This document shows positions 34,927 through 44,470 of a DNA stretch of 64,000 nucleotides, in pieces; position 1 is the stretch's first letter; the number at the start of each line of letters is the position of its first letter. Location of the stretch: positions 124,001-188,000 of the forward strand of contig JAUICM010000002.1 in assembly GCA_030427885.1 (NCBI GenBank), given 5' to 3'. Both the position numbers and the translations under genes were made by a program. A model generated the notes under the pieces. It saw only the letters and a program-made list of their open reading frames with translations, had not been told where the DNA came from and ran no database searches. The stretch comes from Rhodothermia bacterium (GTDB lineage: Bacteria > Bacteroidota > Rhodothermia > Balneolales > Balneolaceae).

Positions 34927-36705
34927 ATGATCCATAAAAGTGACATACGAAGCATTATCGGTGTGCCGCTCTACGAAAGTGAAAAGCTTGCCTGCTGCCT
35001 TACCGATGATAATTTAGATCTGGTTTTTGTAAACAAAGCATTTGAGAATGTAACCGGGTTTCTCGAGTCAGAAGTGCTTGGCAAATCAATTGCCTTGTTA
35101 CTCACCTCAGATTCCTACGACAGTGGCGAGCAGGATCCTTCTGAGTTTAGAAAAGTAGCCTCTCTCGTCCGGACAAACTGGTTCATTAAAAATAAAAACG
35201 GTGGTAAAATGGAAACCTCCGTTGAGTATCATCAAATACAGATTAATGGTAACCGATATCAGCTTATCGTTGCAGCGGATATTACTCATGTAGTACACGA
35301 ACAGGTTAAACTAAGTGAGGAAAGATACCGGCAGCTTACAGAAACCCTGCCCCATATACTCTGGACTTTCGACGGTGATGGCTCATTACAGTATATAAAC
35401 CAAACAGGAAAAGAATATCTTGGTATTTCTGATTTCTCACCCGAAGAATGGTCCTGGAGACCCTATTTATACGATGATGAATTGGGGATGATCAATGAAA
35501 AGTGGGAGGAAGCATTTAAGAATAAAGAAGCTTTTCATACGCTTCATCGCCTGAAAAGGTATGATGGCAGTTTTCGGTGGTTTCAGGCTATCGTTTTTCC
35601 TCAGTTGAATAGTAAAAATGAGCTTATATCATGGACCGGAGTTTGTACCGATGTTGATGAAAGAATAAAAGCATTGGATTCCCTGAAAATTACCAATACC
35701 CGGCTTCGCTCATTGATTAATGCTTCACCAATAGCTATTTACTCCATAAACACTGAGGGAATTGTACAGGATTTCTGGAATCCCGCTGCTGAACGTATGC
35801 TGGGTTGGAAAAAGGAAGAGGTTACAGGAAAATTTTTACCTCATGTTCGGGAAGAACACAGAGACGAATTCTTCGGTCTGATTAAAAAAACGCAGCAATC
35901 AGGTCAGCTGAATGCACAGGCAATTCGTAAAGACCGGGCCGGTAATAACATTACCCTTGATATTACCGGTGGCTGTGTATACAACGAAAAAGGTGAGGTA
36001 ACTGAGATCCTGGTTACAGTAATGGATGTTACGGAGATCGAGAAGAACCGCAAAAGGCTTAATAAGTCGTTAAATGAAAAAGAAACACTACTTCAGGAAA
36101 TCCATCACCGGGTTAAAAATAACCTCGCAATAGTGGTTAGCCTGCTTCAATTACAGGTTTTTCGCTCAACTGATGAAAATGAAAAGTACCGTCTTACTGA
36201 GGCGCAAAATCGCGTTCACTCCATTGCTATGGTTCATGAGTTGTTATATCAGTCGGAAGATTTCAATAATGTAGACCTTCACACTTATTATGACAAGCTT
36301 ATCGGCACCATAAAATCTAACATGCTCATCAGCGGAATGGATGTAGAGCATAGCCTCAATATTTCTATTCATTCGCTGAATATAAACCAGGCTATCCCTC
36401 TTGGATTATTAGTAAATGAATTAGTGACAAACTCGCTCAAATATGCATTCCAGAATTCTGATCAGGGAAACAGGATAGATCTGACTATTAAGCCAGACGG
36501 TGACGATATCATCGTTGATTATACCGACAATGGCTCAGGCTTCGACATGAGTGCTAATAATTTCACTTCGGGACTGGGCATGAAGATCATAGACTCTCTG
36601 CTTCATCAGTTGCAGGCTACTTATGAAATTGACTCTGATGATGGCTTTTCGATCAGCTTCAGATTTCACAGTAACTCCCGGGGCCCTCATTCTAATCTTA
36701 ACTAG
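34927..36705 (+). CDS. Cytosolic multi-PAS sensor histidine kinase (HisKA_2 type)
   Basis: A 592-residue kinase with no membrane segment. Three PAS modules occupy about 10-110, 130-250 (LPHILWTFDGDGSLQYIN, with a PAC tail) and 255-375 (SPIAIYSINTEGIVQDFW). A HisKA_2 dimerisation domain follows, with the phosphorylated histidine in LLQEIHHRVKNN (near 393), then an ATPase domain with NELVTNSLKYAF, DNGSGFDM and GLGMKIID. This kinase class often works with stand-alone receivers or HWE/PhyR-like regulators rather than OmpR partners, and none is adjacent here. The stop overlaps by 8 bp the stop of the convergent kinase at 36698. Signals are probably redox or small-molecule cues bound by PAS domains, which is inference. 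Confidence 0.92.
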   Translation: MIHKSDIRSIIGVPLYESEKLACCLTDDNLDLVFVNKAFENVTGFLESEVLGKSIALLLTSDSYDSGEQDPSEFRKVASLVRTNWFIKNKNGGKMETSVEYHQIQINGNRYQLIVAADITHVVHEQVKLSEERYRQLTETLPHILWTFDGDGSLQYINQTGKEYLGISDFSPEEWSWRPYLYDDELGMINEKWEEAFKNKEAFHTLHRLKRYDGSFRWFQAIVFPQLNSKNELISWTGVCTDVDERIKALDSLKITNTRLRSLINASPIAIYSINTEGIVQDFWNPAAERMLGWKKEEVTGKFLPHVREEHRDEFFGLIKKTQQSGQLNAQAIRKDRAGNNITLDITGGCVYNEKGEVTEILVTVMDVTEIEKNRKRLNKSLNEKETLLQEIHHRVKNNLAIVVSLLQLQVFRSTDENEKYRLTEAQNRVHSIAMVHELLYQSEDFNNVDLHTYYDKLIGTIKSNMLISGMDVEHSLNISIHSLNINQAIPLGLLVNELVTNSLKYAFQNSDQGNRIDLTIKPDGDDIIVDYTDNGSGFDMSANNFTSGLGMKIIDSLLHQLQATYEIDSDDGFSISFRFHSNSRGPHSNLN

Positions 36706-38476
36706 ATAATTCCTTCCGGGCCGGGGATTCGATCTTATAAATGATAGCAAAACGGGTCCATTCACCACTGCTAACTTCCAATTTTCCATTCATTTGCTGA
36801 ACAAAAACATTTACCAGGTTTTTCCCTAGGGATGTACTTCCTGAGTCATTGGTGAAATCTTCCTTCAGAGGATGGCCATTATTCTCAATAGTAAGAATCA
36901 CTTTCCCTCCTCTTTTCATGAGCAACACTCTCAGAATCCCTTCTTTGAGTTCCTTAAAACCATGTTTATACACATTTGTAATGATCTCGCTTAATACCAA
37001 ACCTGTAGGTATGGCCTGAACAGGCAATAACTCTACCCTCTCCAGATCAAGTTCTACTTCAACATTCTGCTCTGATTGTTTATATGTACTCACGATCTCA
37101 CTTATCAATTCACGAATATATATATCCATTTTAATAGATTTGAGATTTTCACTCCTGTAAAGCTTCTCATGGATCTTCGAAATGGACATGATCTTTGACT
37201 GGCTTTCACTTATAATATTCCTGATATCTCCTTCCTGACTTTGTTTCTGAATCTCAAGAAGATTTGATACGATCTGTAAATTATTTTTCAATCTATGATG
37301 GATCTCTCGCAATAATATCTCTTTATCATCATGGGATTGCTGCAAAGTTTCGAGCATTCTTTTCTTATCAGTCACATCTCTGATGTTACCCACAATCGCC
37401 AGAGCTTTTCCTTTGGAGTCTCTTGTTAACTTCTGATTAAGATTTACCCACCTGTATGTACCTTCACTATTTTTTATTCTGAATTCCAATGATGGAGAAT
37501 AATCATCTTCCTGCATATCAGGACCTAAAGCACCGGATTCCTCGAGAAGTTCATCTATATCATCTGGATGAACCTTGGCAAGTACAGTATTTCTACCTTC
37601 CTTCATCCATTCATTTGCTTCAAAACCCAACATATCCTTTAGTCCGGGGCTTACATACTCGAACCCGTCCGTTATCACATTATATTTGAAAAGAACATCT
37701 TTTGAATTCTCCAGTACGGTTCTGAACTTCTGTTCGCTCTCATTCAATGTACTGGCCCACTTTTGAGTACTTTTCATAAAACTGAATACGAAAATAAAGC
37801 CCATTCCCAACATCAATAAGCCCATCGAGATATAGCTCCATTTCAATACTCGATCCAGAAATCTTCCAGATTCTCCCATAGCATTTGAAAAAGCTACTTC
37901 CAGATCCGTAAGTTCAATATCCATGTCCCTTAATTCAGCCATCCAAAGCTCTTTTTGAGTATCATTTGCTTCTGCAAGATTAATACTTCTATCAATTTTC
38001 TCGCCCAGTTCGATCAGCTTCTCAATTTTTGTATCAGCCTCTGTCCATATTTCAATAGCAGTTTTAACCTGAGGAACCCAATTAAAACTCCGATATACAA
38101 AGATAAGGTCTGGAATATCCTGTCTGTCATTCCTTCCCTGTTCGAATCCCCGAAATGCTGTTATATAATCGAAATCAGGTTTTGAAAGCTCCTCACGCGC
38201 GATGCGGTCTCCAAGATTGACCCTTAGATTTTCATTAAACGCCTGATAATACTTTCTCTCTTCGGTGAAGATGTAGTTCTGGAGATTAAGAGTAGCTTCT
38301 TTCTGTGCTTTGGTCCAAAGCCCTTCTCCTGCAACATAGGCTCTCATACCAGAAGCCATGTTTATTGAAACAATAACCAAAAGTATCAGGGAAAGAACGC
38401 TTATGATACTAAAACCACTCAAATAGTATATATGCCGGGACACATTCAGAGTCCTCGTCTTATTGCTACTTTTCAT
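36698..38476 (-). CDS. Membrane PAS sensor histidine kinase (HisKA_2 type)
   Basis: A 592-residue kinase. A transmembrane helix (about 18-38) is followed by an extracytoplasmic helical sensor (about 40-210, with EERKYYQAFNENLRVNLGDR and a CHASE3-like all-helix look). A second helix lies at about 214-234, followed by one PAS domain with PAC (about 250-365, KFRTVLENSKDVLFKYNVITD). The HisKA_2 domain has LLREIHHRLKNN (histidine near 393) and the ATPase domain has LSEIITNVYKHGF and SLGKNLVNVF. It has the same length and kinase-core order as the convergent kinase, so the two are likely old duplicates with different sensors. No response regulator is encoded next to it. Confidence 0.92.
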   Translation of the reverse strand: MKSSNKTRTLNVSRHIYYLSGFSIISVLSLILLVIVSINMASGMRAYVAGEGLWTKAQKEATLNLQNYIFTEERKYYQAFNENLRVNLGDRIAREELSKPDFDYITAFRGFEQGRNDRQDIPDLIFVYRSFNWVPQVKTAIEIWTEADTKIEKLIELGEKIDRSINLAEANDTQKELWMAELRDMDIELTDLEVAFSNAMGESGRFLDRVLKWSYISMGLLMLGMGFIFVFSFMKSTQKWASTLNESEQKFRTVLENSKDVLFKYNVITDGFEYVSPGLKDMLGFEANEWMKEGRNTVLAKVHPDDIDELLEESGALGPDMQEDDYSPSLEFRIKNSEGTYRWVNLNQKLTRDSKGKALAIVGNIRDVTDKKRMLETLQQSHDDKEILLREIHHRLKNNLQIVSNLLEIQKQSQEGDIRNIISESQSKIMSISKIHEKLYRSENLKSIKMDIYIRELISEIVSTYKQSEQNVEVELDLERVELLPVQAIPTGLVLSEIITNVYKHGFKELKEGILRVLLMKRGGKVILTIENNGHPLKEDFTNDSGSTSLGKNLVNVFVQQMNGKLEVSSGEWTRFAIIYKIESPARKELSS

Positions 38477-38563
38477 TATTAACCCAGTTTTTTAACTCCT
38501 TTAAAAAAAGGGTTTGCCGGGTTTAGCGCAACCTAAATATTAAAAAATTTTAATATTTCTAAG

Positions 38564-40270
38564 TTACCGGGTAAGCTTCTTGTAATGAATTCTGTGAGGC
38601 TGATCATCTGTGATACCCAGTCGCTCTTTACGATTTGCTTCATATTCTTCGTAATTCCCTTCGAACCAATACACCTGGCTATCACCTTCAAAAGCCAGAA
38701 TATGAGTAGCTACTCGATCCAGGAACCATCTGTCGTGGGAAATAACCACAGCACAACCAGCAAAACTCAACAGGGCTTCTTCGAGTGCGCGGAGTGTATT
38801 TACGTCCAGATCGTTAGTGGGCTCATCAAGAAGCAGTACATTTGCACCCTCTTTCAGCATTTTAGCAAGGTGAACACGGTTTCTTTCCCCACCTGATAAC
38901 TGAGAAGTTTTTTTCTGCTGATCGCTGCCGGTAAAATTGAACTTCCCGACATAGGCACGTGAATTCACTTCACGATTTCCCAGTTTCAGAATATCATGTC
39001 CGCCTGAGATTTCTTCCCATATGGTCTTATTTGGATCGAGTGGACGTTTCTGATCGATATATCCTAACTCCACTGTTTCCCCTAATTCAAGAGAACCCTT
39101 ATCCGGTTCTTCCTGACCAATGATCATTTTAAACAATGTGGTTTTACCCGCACCATTGGCCCCGATCACTCCAACAATCCCACCAGGGGGCAATTGGAAA
39201 TTCATGTCTTCTACCAGCAACTTATCATCATACCCTTTAGATATATGATTCGCTTCAATGACTTTGGTGCCCAGTCTTGGCCCGGCCGGAATGAAGATCT
39301 GCATATCATCATTTCGTTTTTCAGTCTCCTGCGCCAGTAACTCTTCATACGCATTGATACGTGCTTTACTTTTTGCACGCCGGCCTTTAGGATTCTGGCG
39401 TATCCATTCCAATTCCTGCTGCAGAGTTTTCTGCCGGTTTGACTCCTGTTTTTCTTCCTGTTTCAGGCGCGCTGACTTTTGCTCCAGCCAGCTGGTATAA
39501 TTCCCTTTGAATGGAATACCTTCACCGCGATCCAATTCCAGGATCCAGCCTGCCACATTATCCAGAAAATAGCGATCGTGAGTTACTGCGATAACAGTAC
39601 CTTCATATCTCGCCAGATGTTGCTCTAACCAGCCCACTGATTCAGCATCCAGGTGGTTGGTAGGCTCATCTAATAAAAGTACATCCGGTTTTTTGAGGAG
39701 TAAACGGCATAGTGCCACACGACGTGCTTCCCCACCCGACAGAACCTTTACAGGAGTATCGCCAGGAGGACAGCGAAGTGCATCCATAGCCTGACTCAGT
39801 TTTGCGTCCAGATCCCAGGCATCTAAATGATCGATCTTTTCCTGAAGTTTAGCTTGTTTGGCGATCAGGGCGTCGAAATCAGCGTCCGGGTCTCCAAAAC
39901 CTGCATTCACCTCTTCATATTCTTTCAGAAGATCTACGGTTTCCTGCATGCCTTCTTCCACGATCTCTTTTACCGTTTTATCAGGATCCAGATGAGGTTC
40001 CTGTGGCAGGTAGCCAAATGTGATCCCCTTCTGTGAACTGATATCCCCGATATAGTCTTTGTCTTCGCCCGCTATGATGCGCAATAACGTTGACTTACCT
40101 GCTCCGTTCAATCCCAGAACGCCGATCTTGGCCCCGTAGAAAAAGGACAGGTAAATATCTTTAAGTACAGTTTTGTTGGGCTTGTGAACTTTACTCACCC
40201 CAACCATCGAAAAAATGATTTTCTGGTCGCTCAAGGTATTGTGTTTTTTTGCAGTTTGATAATGCATCAT
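38564..40270 (-). CDS. ettA: Energy-dependent translational throttle protein EttA (ABC-F)
   Basis: A 568-residue cytoplasmic ABC-F ATPase with two nucleotide-binding domains. Walker A motifs are GLNGAGKST and GANGAGKTT, signatures LSGGEARR and LSGGERNR, and Walker B motifs LLLDEPTNHLD and LLLDEPTNDLD. The segment LEWIRQNPKGRRAKSKARI belongs to the inter-domain ribosome-contacting (PtIM) arm. EttA binds the ribosomal E site and gates the first elongation step according to ADP/ATP. The N terminus is uncertain. The frame opens at ATG 40270, but close homologues typically begin like SDQKIIFSMVGVSK, which here would follow a TTG at 40234. A perfect hairpin (40271-40302) abuts the ATG. Confidence 0.93.
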   Translation of the reverse strand: MMHYQTAKKHNTLSDQKIIFSMVGVSKVHKPNKTVLKDIYLSFFYGAKIGVLGLNGAGKSTLLRIIAGEDKDYIGDISSQKGITFGYLPQEPHLDPDKTVKEIVEEGMQETVDLLKEYEEVNAGFGDPDADFDALIAKQAKLQEKIDHLDAWDLDAKLSQAMDALRCPPGDTPVKVLSGGEARRVALCRLLLKKPDVLLLDEPTNHLDAESVGWLEQHLARYEGTVIAVTHDRYFLDNVAGWILELDRGEGIPFKGNYTSWLEQKSARLKQEEKQESNRQKTLQQELEWIRQNPKGRRAKSKARINAYEELLAQETEKRNDDMQIFIPAGPRLGTKVIEANHISKGYDDKLLVEDMNFQLPPGGIVGVIGANGAGKTTLFKMIIGQEEPDKGSLELGETVELGYIDQKRPLDPNKTIWEEISGGHDILKLGNREVNSRAYVGKFNFTGSDQQKKTSQLSGGERNRVHLAKMLKEGANVLLLDEPTNDLDVNTLRALEEALLSFAGCAVVISHDRWFLDRVATHILAFEGDSQVYWFEGNYEEYEANRKERLGITDDQPHRIHYKKLTR

Positions 40271-40302
40271 CCGTAAGGGCGTATGGCAATACGCCCTTAC
40301 GG
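40271..40302. repeat. Perfect 14-bp inverted repeat touching the ettA start
   Basis: CCGTAAGGGCGTAT and ATACGCCCTTACGG are separated by GGCA, so this is a perfect hairpin of high GC content. It lies immediately upstream of the first ATG of ettA and has no T-tract on the gene side. It resembles short palindromic intergenic repeats more than a terminator. Confidence 0.8.
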
Positions 40303-40431
40303 AGAAGGATCACAAAGGTACGGAGAGTTAGATGCTTTTCAATGGAGATTTTTGGAGGCTCTTGAAAATTTTGATCCCTTTTCTACACACCCTGAATCCC
40401 CTTGCCTGTCCTTCAGGCAAGTCTCAAGAGG

Positions 40432-40570
40432 GGACTTCTCTTAGTCCTCCCTTGAGGGAGGTGGCGTTTTCGCCCTGGCGAAAAGACGGAGGGTGTCGGG
40501 TGAGTACTTAGCTACTTAACCACACAGACACCCCTCCCGCTTCGCGGCACTCCCCTCGAGGGGAGACTTT
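40432..40570. repeat. 140-bp intergenic repeat unit, copy 1
   Basis: The unit matches 40671-40810 except for one missing base and two substitutions (all in the right half). Its ends are inverted repeats of each other, so it can fold into one long hairpin. No open frame is present. Confidence 0.9.
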
Positions 40571-40670
40571 CTATCCGAACCAAATTAGCCCTCTCAAGAG
40601 GGGACCTTCTTTATAGCCAAACTTCCAGATTACCCGATCTTATTAAGATCTATATCCTACACTCCCGAAA

Positions 40671-40810
40671 GGACTTCTCTTAGTCCTCCCTTGAGGGAGG
40701 TGGCGTTTTCGCCCTGGCGAAAAGACGGAGGGTGTCGGGTGAGGTACTTAGCTACTTAACCACACAGACACCCCTCCCGCTTCGCGTCACTCCCCTCAAG
40801 GGGAGACTTT
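40671..40810. repeat. 140-bp intergenic repeat unit, copy 2
   Basis: Second copy of the unit at 40432-40570 in the same orientation, ending 25 bp before the stop of the phosphoesterase gene. The near-identity of the two copies suggests recent duplication or conversion. Confidence 0.9.
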
Positions 40811-40834
40811 TAGCTTTTTATTGAGTTTGGAATT

Positions 40835-42418
40835 CTATCGCTCTTCAATTCTATAACTATGCTCCCCGAAGAACTGACGGCCCCAAAGATCGGTTACTCT
40901 GAATAGCATGGTGTACTCACCAGATGGCATTCCCTTAGGAACGCCGGTCTTCCAGAGATGGGTTGATACTTCCGGGTTACTCGGTCTTTTTCCGGCAGGA
41001 AGGACATCGGACTTATCCCATGAAGATCTCAGATCGGTAATAAATGGATCACCCATCTTAACACGGGACATCCTTCTCCATTCATCTTCAGAATCTTTGA
41101 GCTTATACTCCACTAATGTAGAATCATTGCCCAGAAAATAATTCACATAAAATTCTGTGCTAAACCATTCCGCTCTGGGCACTACTTTTGGTCCCCAGAT
41201 ACTCATTTTTACCGAGGCTTCCTGGCGGGCTACTTTGTAATCGATGGTGAACTGGTTTCCTTTAAAACGCAGCATGGCATACCCGTTTGGAGTTCCATCC
41301 CTCATGGTTGTTTCAGGAATATCTTGCTGATCCGGTGTCCCTGACCACCAGTCCCCGCTGGTAGTTCCTACATTGTAATGAAAGTGAGGGTACTGACCAT
41401 TCCATCCAAATTTATTGTCTACGAAAAAGATGCCCTGCATATGAGTATGAGCTGACAGAGTGAGTGTGTTCTCAAAAGGAATCAATAACTCAAATAGTCT
41501 TTTCTGATCTGCTTCCCTGAATGTAGCAGGATTAGCTCCCTCATAAATGGTTGGTATATGAAATGATACAATTACCAGCCGATCTTTGGGAACAACCGCA
41601 AGGTCGTTTTTAATGAATTCAAGCTGCTTTTCAGTAAAGCCTCCCACATAGCCTCCCAGGCCATCTTCTCTGGGATAGATCACATCGTCCAGATTTATGA
41701 AGTGTACTTTACCATGATTGAATGAATACGTAGCCGGACCATAGGTCGCCTCCCAGGTTTCATCAGCATACTCTCCATCCTCAACGTCAAAATTCATATC
41801 GTGATTTCCATATACATTGAACCATGGTATACCGATCCTGGCAACAGAATTGATATAGGGCGTGTATAGGTCCAGATCGTCTCCTACGATATCACCCAGG
41901 CTCAATCCAAATTCATAGCCTTCAACACCCTCCAGTTCATTCACGATATCGCGGTCAAAATAGTCTACTTCTTTCTCGGTGTACGGCTGTGGGTCGCCAA
42001 AAACAAGAATATCATACTCCTCTTTATATTCTCCTTCCCATAAAGCAAAATTCACTTCTTTTGGTAATGGTCCTGTCGGATCCACTCCTTTGTATTTAAG
42101 TTCAGGGGAGCCTTCTGGCTTATGGATGTAGTAAAACTGAGGTAGATTCTTGTCATTCACAGGTAAATTATACTCCGAGGGTTTGATCACAAAAATGATC
42201 TCATCGTCATCAACAGGCAACTCATACCTGCCATCCTTATCTGTGAGTACCACCTCTTTACCATTTGATACGGCTACATCAGCTATCCCTTTCTCTCTTC
42301 GGTCGATCTTATTATTCTTATTCGAATCAAGATAGACCCTTCCCTTTGCAATTTCCTGAGCTGAGACTGAATTCAGGCTTACGAGTACCACAAAACAGGT
42401 AAGAAATATATTTTTCAT
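40835..42418 (-). CDS. Secreted calcineurin-like metallophosphoesterase
   Basis: A 527-residue exported protein. The signal peptide is 1-20 (ending VSA-Q). A short N-terminal Ig/SdrD-like module comes next (about 22-90, GRVYLDSNKNNKIDRREKGI). The metallophosphoesterase domain (about 130-345) has the metal ligands in order: DILVFGDPQ, SLGDIVGDD, YGNHDMNFD, SFHIPT and SAHTHMQG. A C-terminal beta-rich domain (about 370-525) is typical of this secreted family. It hydrolyses phosphate esters in the periplasm; the substrate is unknown. It is a single gene, divergent from the uup-type gene. Confidence 0.92.
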   Translation of the reverse strand: MKNIFLTCFVVLVSLNSVSAQEIAKGRVYLDSNKNNKIDRREKGIADVAVSNGKEVVLTDKDGRYELPVDDDEIIFVIKPSEYNLPVNDKNLPQFYYIHKPEGSPELKYKGVDPTGPLPKEVNFALWEGEYKEEYDILVFGDPQPYTEKEVDYFDRDIVNELEGVEGYEFGLSLGDIVGDDLDLYTPYINSVARIGIPWFNVYGNHDMNFDVEDGEYADETWEATYGPATYSFNHGKVHFINLDDVIYPREDGLGGYVGGFTEKQLEFIKNDLAVVPKDRLVIVSFHIPTIYEGANPATFREADQKRLFELLIPFENTLTLSAHTHMQGIFFVDNKFGWNGQYPHFHYNVGTTSGDWWSGTPDQQDIPETTMRDGTPNGYAMLRFKGNQFTIDYKVARQEASVKMSIWGPKVVPRAEWFSTEFYVNYFLGNDSTLVEYKLKDSEDEWRRMSRVKMGDPFITDLRSSWDKSDVLPAGKRPSNPEVSTHLWKTGVPKGMPSGEYTMLFRVTDLWGRQFFGEHSYRIEER

Positions 42419-42577
42419 GATATGATTGGTTTTGAATTATAACCAAGTATAAGATTGTTATCTGACGATGGTGTTAATTCTGCATTAAGTAAAGAAAATA
42501 AATCTCAACTCCTTTGCTTAAGACACTGCTATTCCCCGTATATTGGTGTCTTTCCAAGATTCTGATCACATTTATTC

Positions 42578-44470
42578 ATGACCTATTTATCGGTAGAAAA
42601 TCTCAGCAAGAAATACGGGCTGAAAACTTTATTCGAGGGAATCACTTTTGGTATCTCCAAAGGAGATAAAACTGCACTGATTGCACAAAATGGAACAGGT
42701 AAGTCCACTTTGCTCCGAATTCTTGCAGGAAGAGAAACACCGGATGCCGGTGAAGTGATGGTTCGAAACGGTATCAGAATAGGATTGCTTGAACAAGAAC
42801 CGGAACTCGATGATTCTATGACCATCAACGAGTTTATTACTCATGGTTCTAATGAGATGGTGAAGGTGGTGCGTAATTATGAACGTGCCGTTGAAGCTCA
42901 GGCCGAGAACTACTCAGATTCCACTCAGAAGGCGTTCGATAAAGCCCTTGCTGAGATGGACGCCAAAAATGCCTGGGATTATGAGCAGCGCCTGCAACAG
43001 ATCCTCGGACACCTTGATATTCATGACCTGGATCAGGCTATTTCTTCTCTTTCCGGGGGACAACGAAAGCGGGTTGCCCTGGCTTTTGTATTACTTGATG
43101 AACCTGATCTGCTGATCCTTGACGAGCCCACCAACCACCTTGACGTGGATATGATCGAATGGCTGGAAGCTTATCTCACAAAAAGTACCATGACCTTACT
43201 TATGGTTACGCACGACCGGTATTTTCTGGACCGGGTTTGTAATCATATCATGGAAATTGAAGATGGGGAGCTGTATCACCATAAAGGTAATTATGCCTAC
43301 TTCCTCCAAAAGAAAGAAGAACGTGAGGAAGTGTATGCCACAGAAGTAGCCAAAGCCGGTAAACTTGCCAGGAAGGAATTGGAGTGGATGCGCCGACAGC
43401 CAAAGGCCCGCACAACCAAATCCAAATCACGTATAGATGCTTTCTATGAAACCGAAAAGAAAGCGAACTCTGGCAAAGTAAAAAAGGAGATTAAACTGGA
43501 GGTTGGAGTATCCCGTATCGGTGGACAGGTTCTGGAACTCAAACATGTGAATAAAAGCTTTGATGATCTGGTGATCCTCAACGATTTCGAATACTCCTTC
43601 AATAAGGGTGAAAAGATCGGGGTAATCGGTAAAAACGGAGTTGGCAAAAGTACGTTTCTGAAAATCATCACCGGGGAAGAACCTGTGGATTCCGGTGAAG
43701 TACTGACGGGCCAAACCATTGTGTATGGCCATTACAAACAACAGGGCATCGTTATCAAAGAATCAGAGCGTGTGATCGATGTGATAAAAGAAATCGCCGA
43801 GGTGATCCAGCTTTCAGATGGAAATACGATCTCAGCTTCTCAGTTCCTGGAACATTTTATGTTTGATTCCAAGATGCAGTACACTCCGGTTGCCAAACTA
43901 AGCGGGGGTGAAAAACGCCGGCTTGGATTGATGCTGGTTCTCATCAAAAACCCTAATTTCCTGATCCTTGATGAGCCTACCAACGATCTGGACCTGATCA
44001 CACTTGAGAAACTTGAATCGTTCCTGGCCGACTTCGGGGGTTGCCTGATCATCGTTTCCCACGATCGATACTTCATGGATACTCTTGTCGATCACTATTT
44101 TGTATTTGAAGGGGATGGTGTGATCCGTGACTTCAATGGCACCTATTCTGAATATCGAGAATCAATTCAGCTGAAAGAAGCCGAAGCTGTCAAGGCAAAA
44201 GCTCCTAAACCTGAAAAGTCACCCGATCACAGCCCTGCAAAAGACTCATCCAATTCTCAAAAGCTGAGTTATAATGAGCGCAGGGAATACAAATCCCTCG
44301 AAAGAGAGATCGAAAAACTGGAAGAAGAGAAAAAAGCTGTTTCAGCTGAGATGAATTCCGGAATTACTGATTACGAAAAACTACAGGAACTCTCTCTTCG
44401 TTTTGAAGAGATCAAAGAAGAACTTGAGCAAAAAGAACTCCGATGGCTGGAACTTGCTGAAAGAGCTTAA
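42578..44470 (+). CDS. uup: ABC-F ATPase of the Uup type
   Basis: A 630-residue cytoplasmic protein with two ABC ATPase domains. Walker A motifs are AQNGTGKST and GKNGVGKST, signatures LSGGQRKR and LSGGEKRR, and Walker B motifs LLILDEPTNHLD and FLILDEPTNDLD. A linker arm contains ELEWMRRQPKARTTKSKSRI. The C-terminal extension (about 540-630, YKSLEREIEKLEEEKKAV) is the coiled-coil DNA- or ribosome-binding tail that separates Uup from EttA. Uup proteins affect precise excision of transposons and ribosome function in E. coli. Its stop is directly adjacent to the stop of the convergent DUF1080 gene. Confidence 0.92.
   Translation: MTYLSVENLSKKYGLKTLFEGITFGISKGDKTALIAQNGTGKSTLLRILAGRETPDAGEVMVRNGIRIGLLEQEPELDDSMTINEFITHGSNEMVKVVRNYERAVEAQAENYSDSTQKAFDKALAEMDAKNAWDYEQRLQQILGHLDIHDLDQAISSLSGGQRKRVALAFVLLDEPDLLILDEPTNHLDVDMIEWLEAYLTKSTMTLLMVTHDRYFLDRVCNHIMEIEDGELYHHKGNYAYFLQKKEEREEVYATEVAKAGKLARKELEWMRRQPKARTTKSKSRIDAFYETEKKANSGKVKKEIKLEVGVSRIGGQVLELKHVNKSFDDLVILNDFEYSFNKGEKIGVIGKNGVGKSTFLKIITGEEPVDSGEVLTGQTIVYGHYKQQGIVIKESERVIDVIKEIAEVIQLSDGNTISASQFLEHFMFDSKMQYTPVAKLSGGEKRRLGLMLVLIKNPNFLILDEPTNDLDLITLEKLESFLADFGGCLIIVSHDRYFMDTLVDHYFVFEGDGVIRDFNGTYSEYRESIQLKEAEAVKAKAPKPEKSPDHSPAKDSSNSQKLSYNERREYKSLEREIEKLEEEKKAVSAEMNSGITDYEKLQELSLRFEEIKEELEQKELRWLELAERA

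Larger units (their letters stand above)
40303..40834. repeat. Gene-free intergenic stretch with hairpin repeat family
   Basis: No coding gene is seen. The stretch holds: an element like the one at 27.8 kb, reversed (40382-40434, with an internal CTTGCCTG/CAGGCAAG hairpin); two near-identical 139/140-bp direct repeats (40432-40570 and 40671-40810); and an isolated CCTCTCAAGAGGGG piece (near 40590-40604). Each 140-bp unit begins near AGTCCTCCCTTGAGGG and ends near CTCCCCTCAAGGGGAGACT (inverted ends). It carries the inner hairpin TTTTCGCC-CT-GGCGAAAA and the imperfect pair GGAGGGTGTC / GACACCCCTCC. Confidence 0.85.

Noticed and set aside
38135-38155. A tRNA T-loop-like string (GTTCGAATCC) within the membrane kinase gene
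   Set aside because: No acceptor stem, anticodon arm or CCA end surrounds it, and it lies inside a well-supported coding frame.
40432-40810. Insertion sequence with transposase
   Set aside because: The unit is 140 bp without an open frame and no transposase was found in the window; only a non-autonomous element is possible.
40303-40834. CRISPR array, suggested by direct repeats and hairpins
   Set aside because: Only two long repeats exist, there are no regular spacers of equal length and no cas genes nearby; inverted ends fit a hairpin element.
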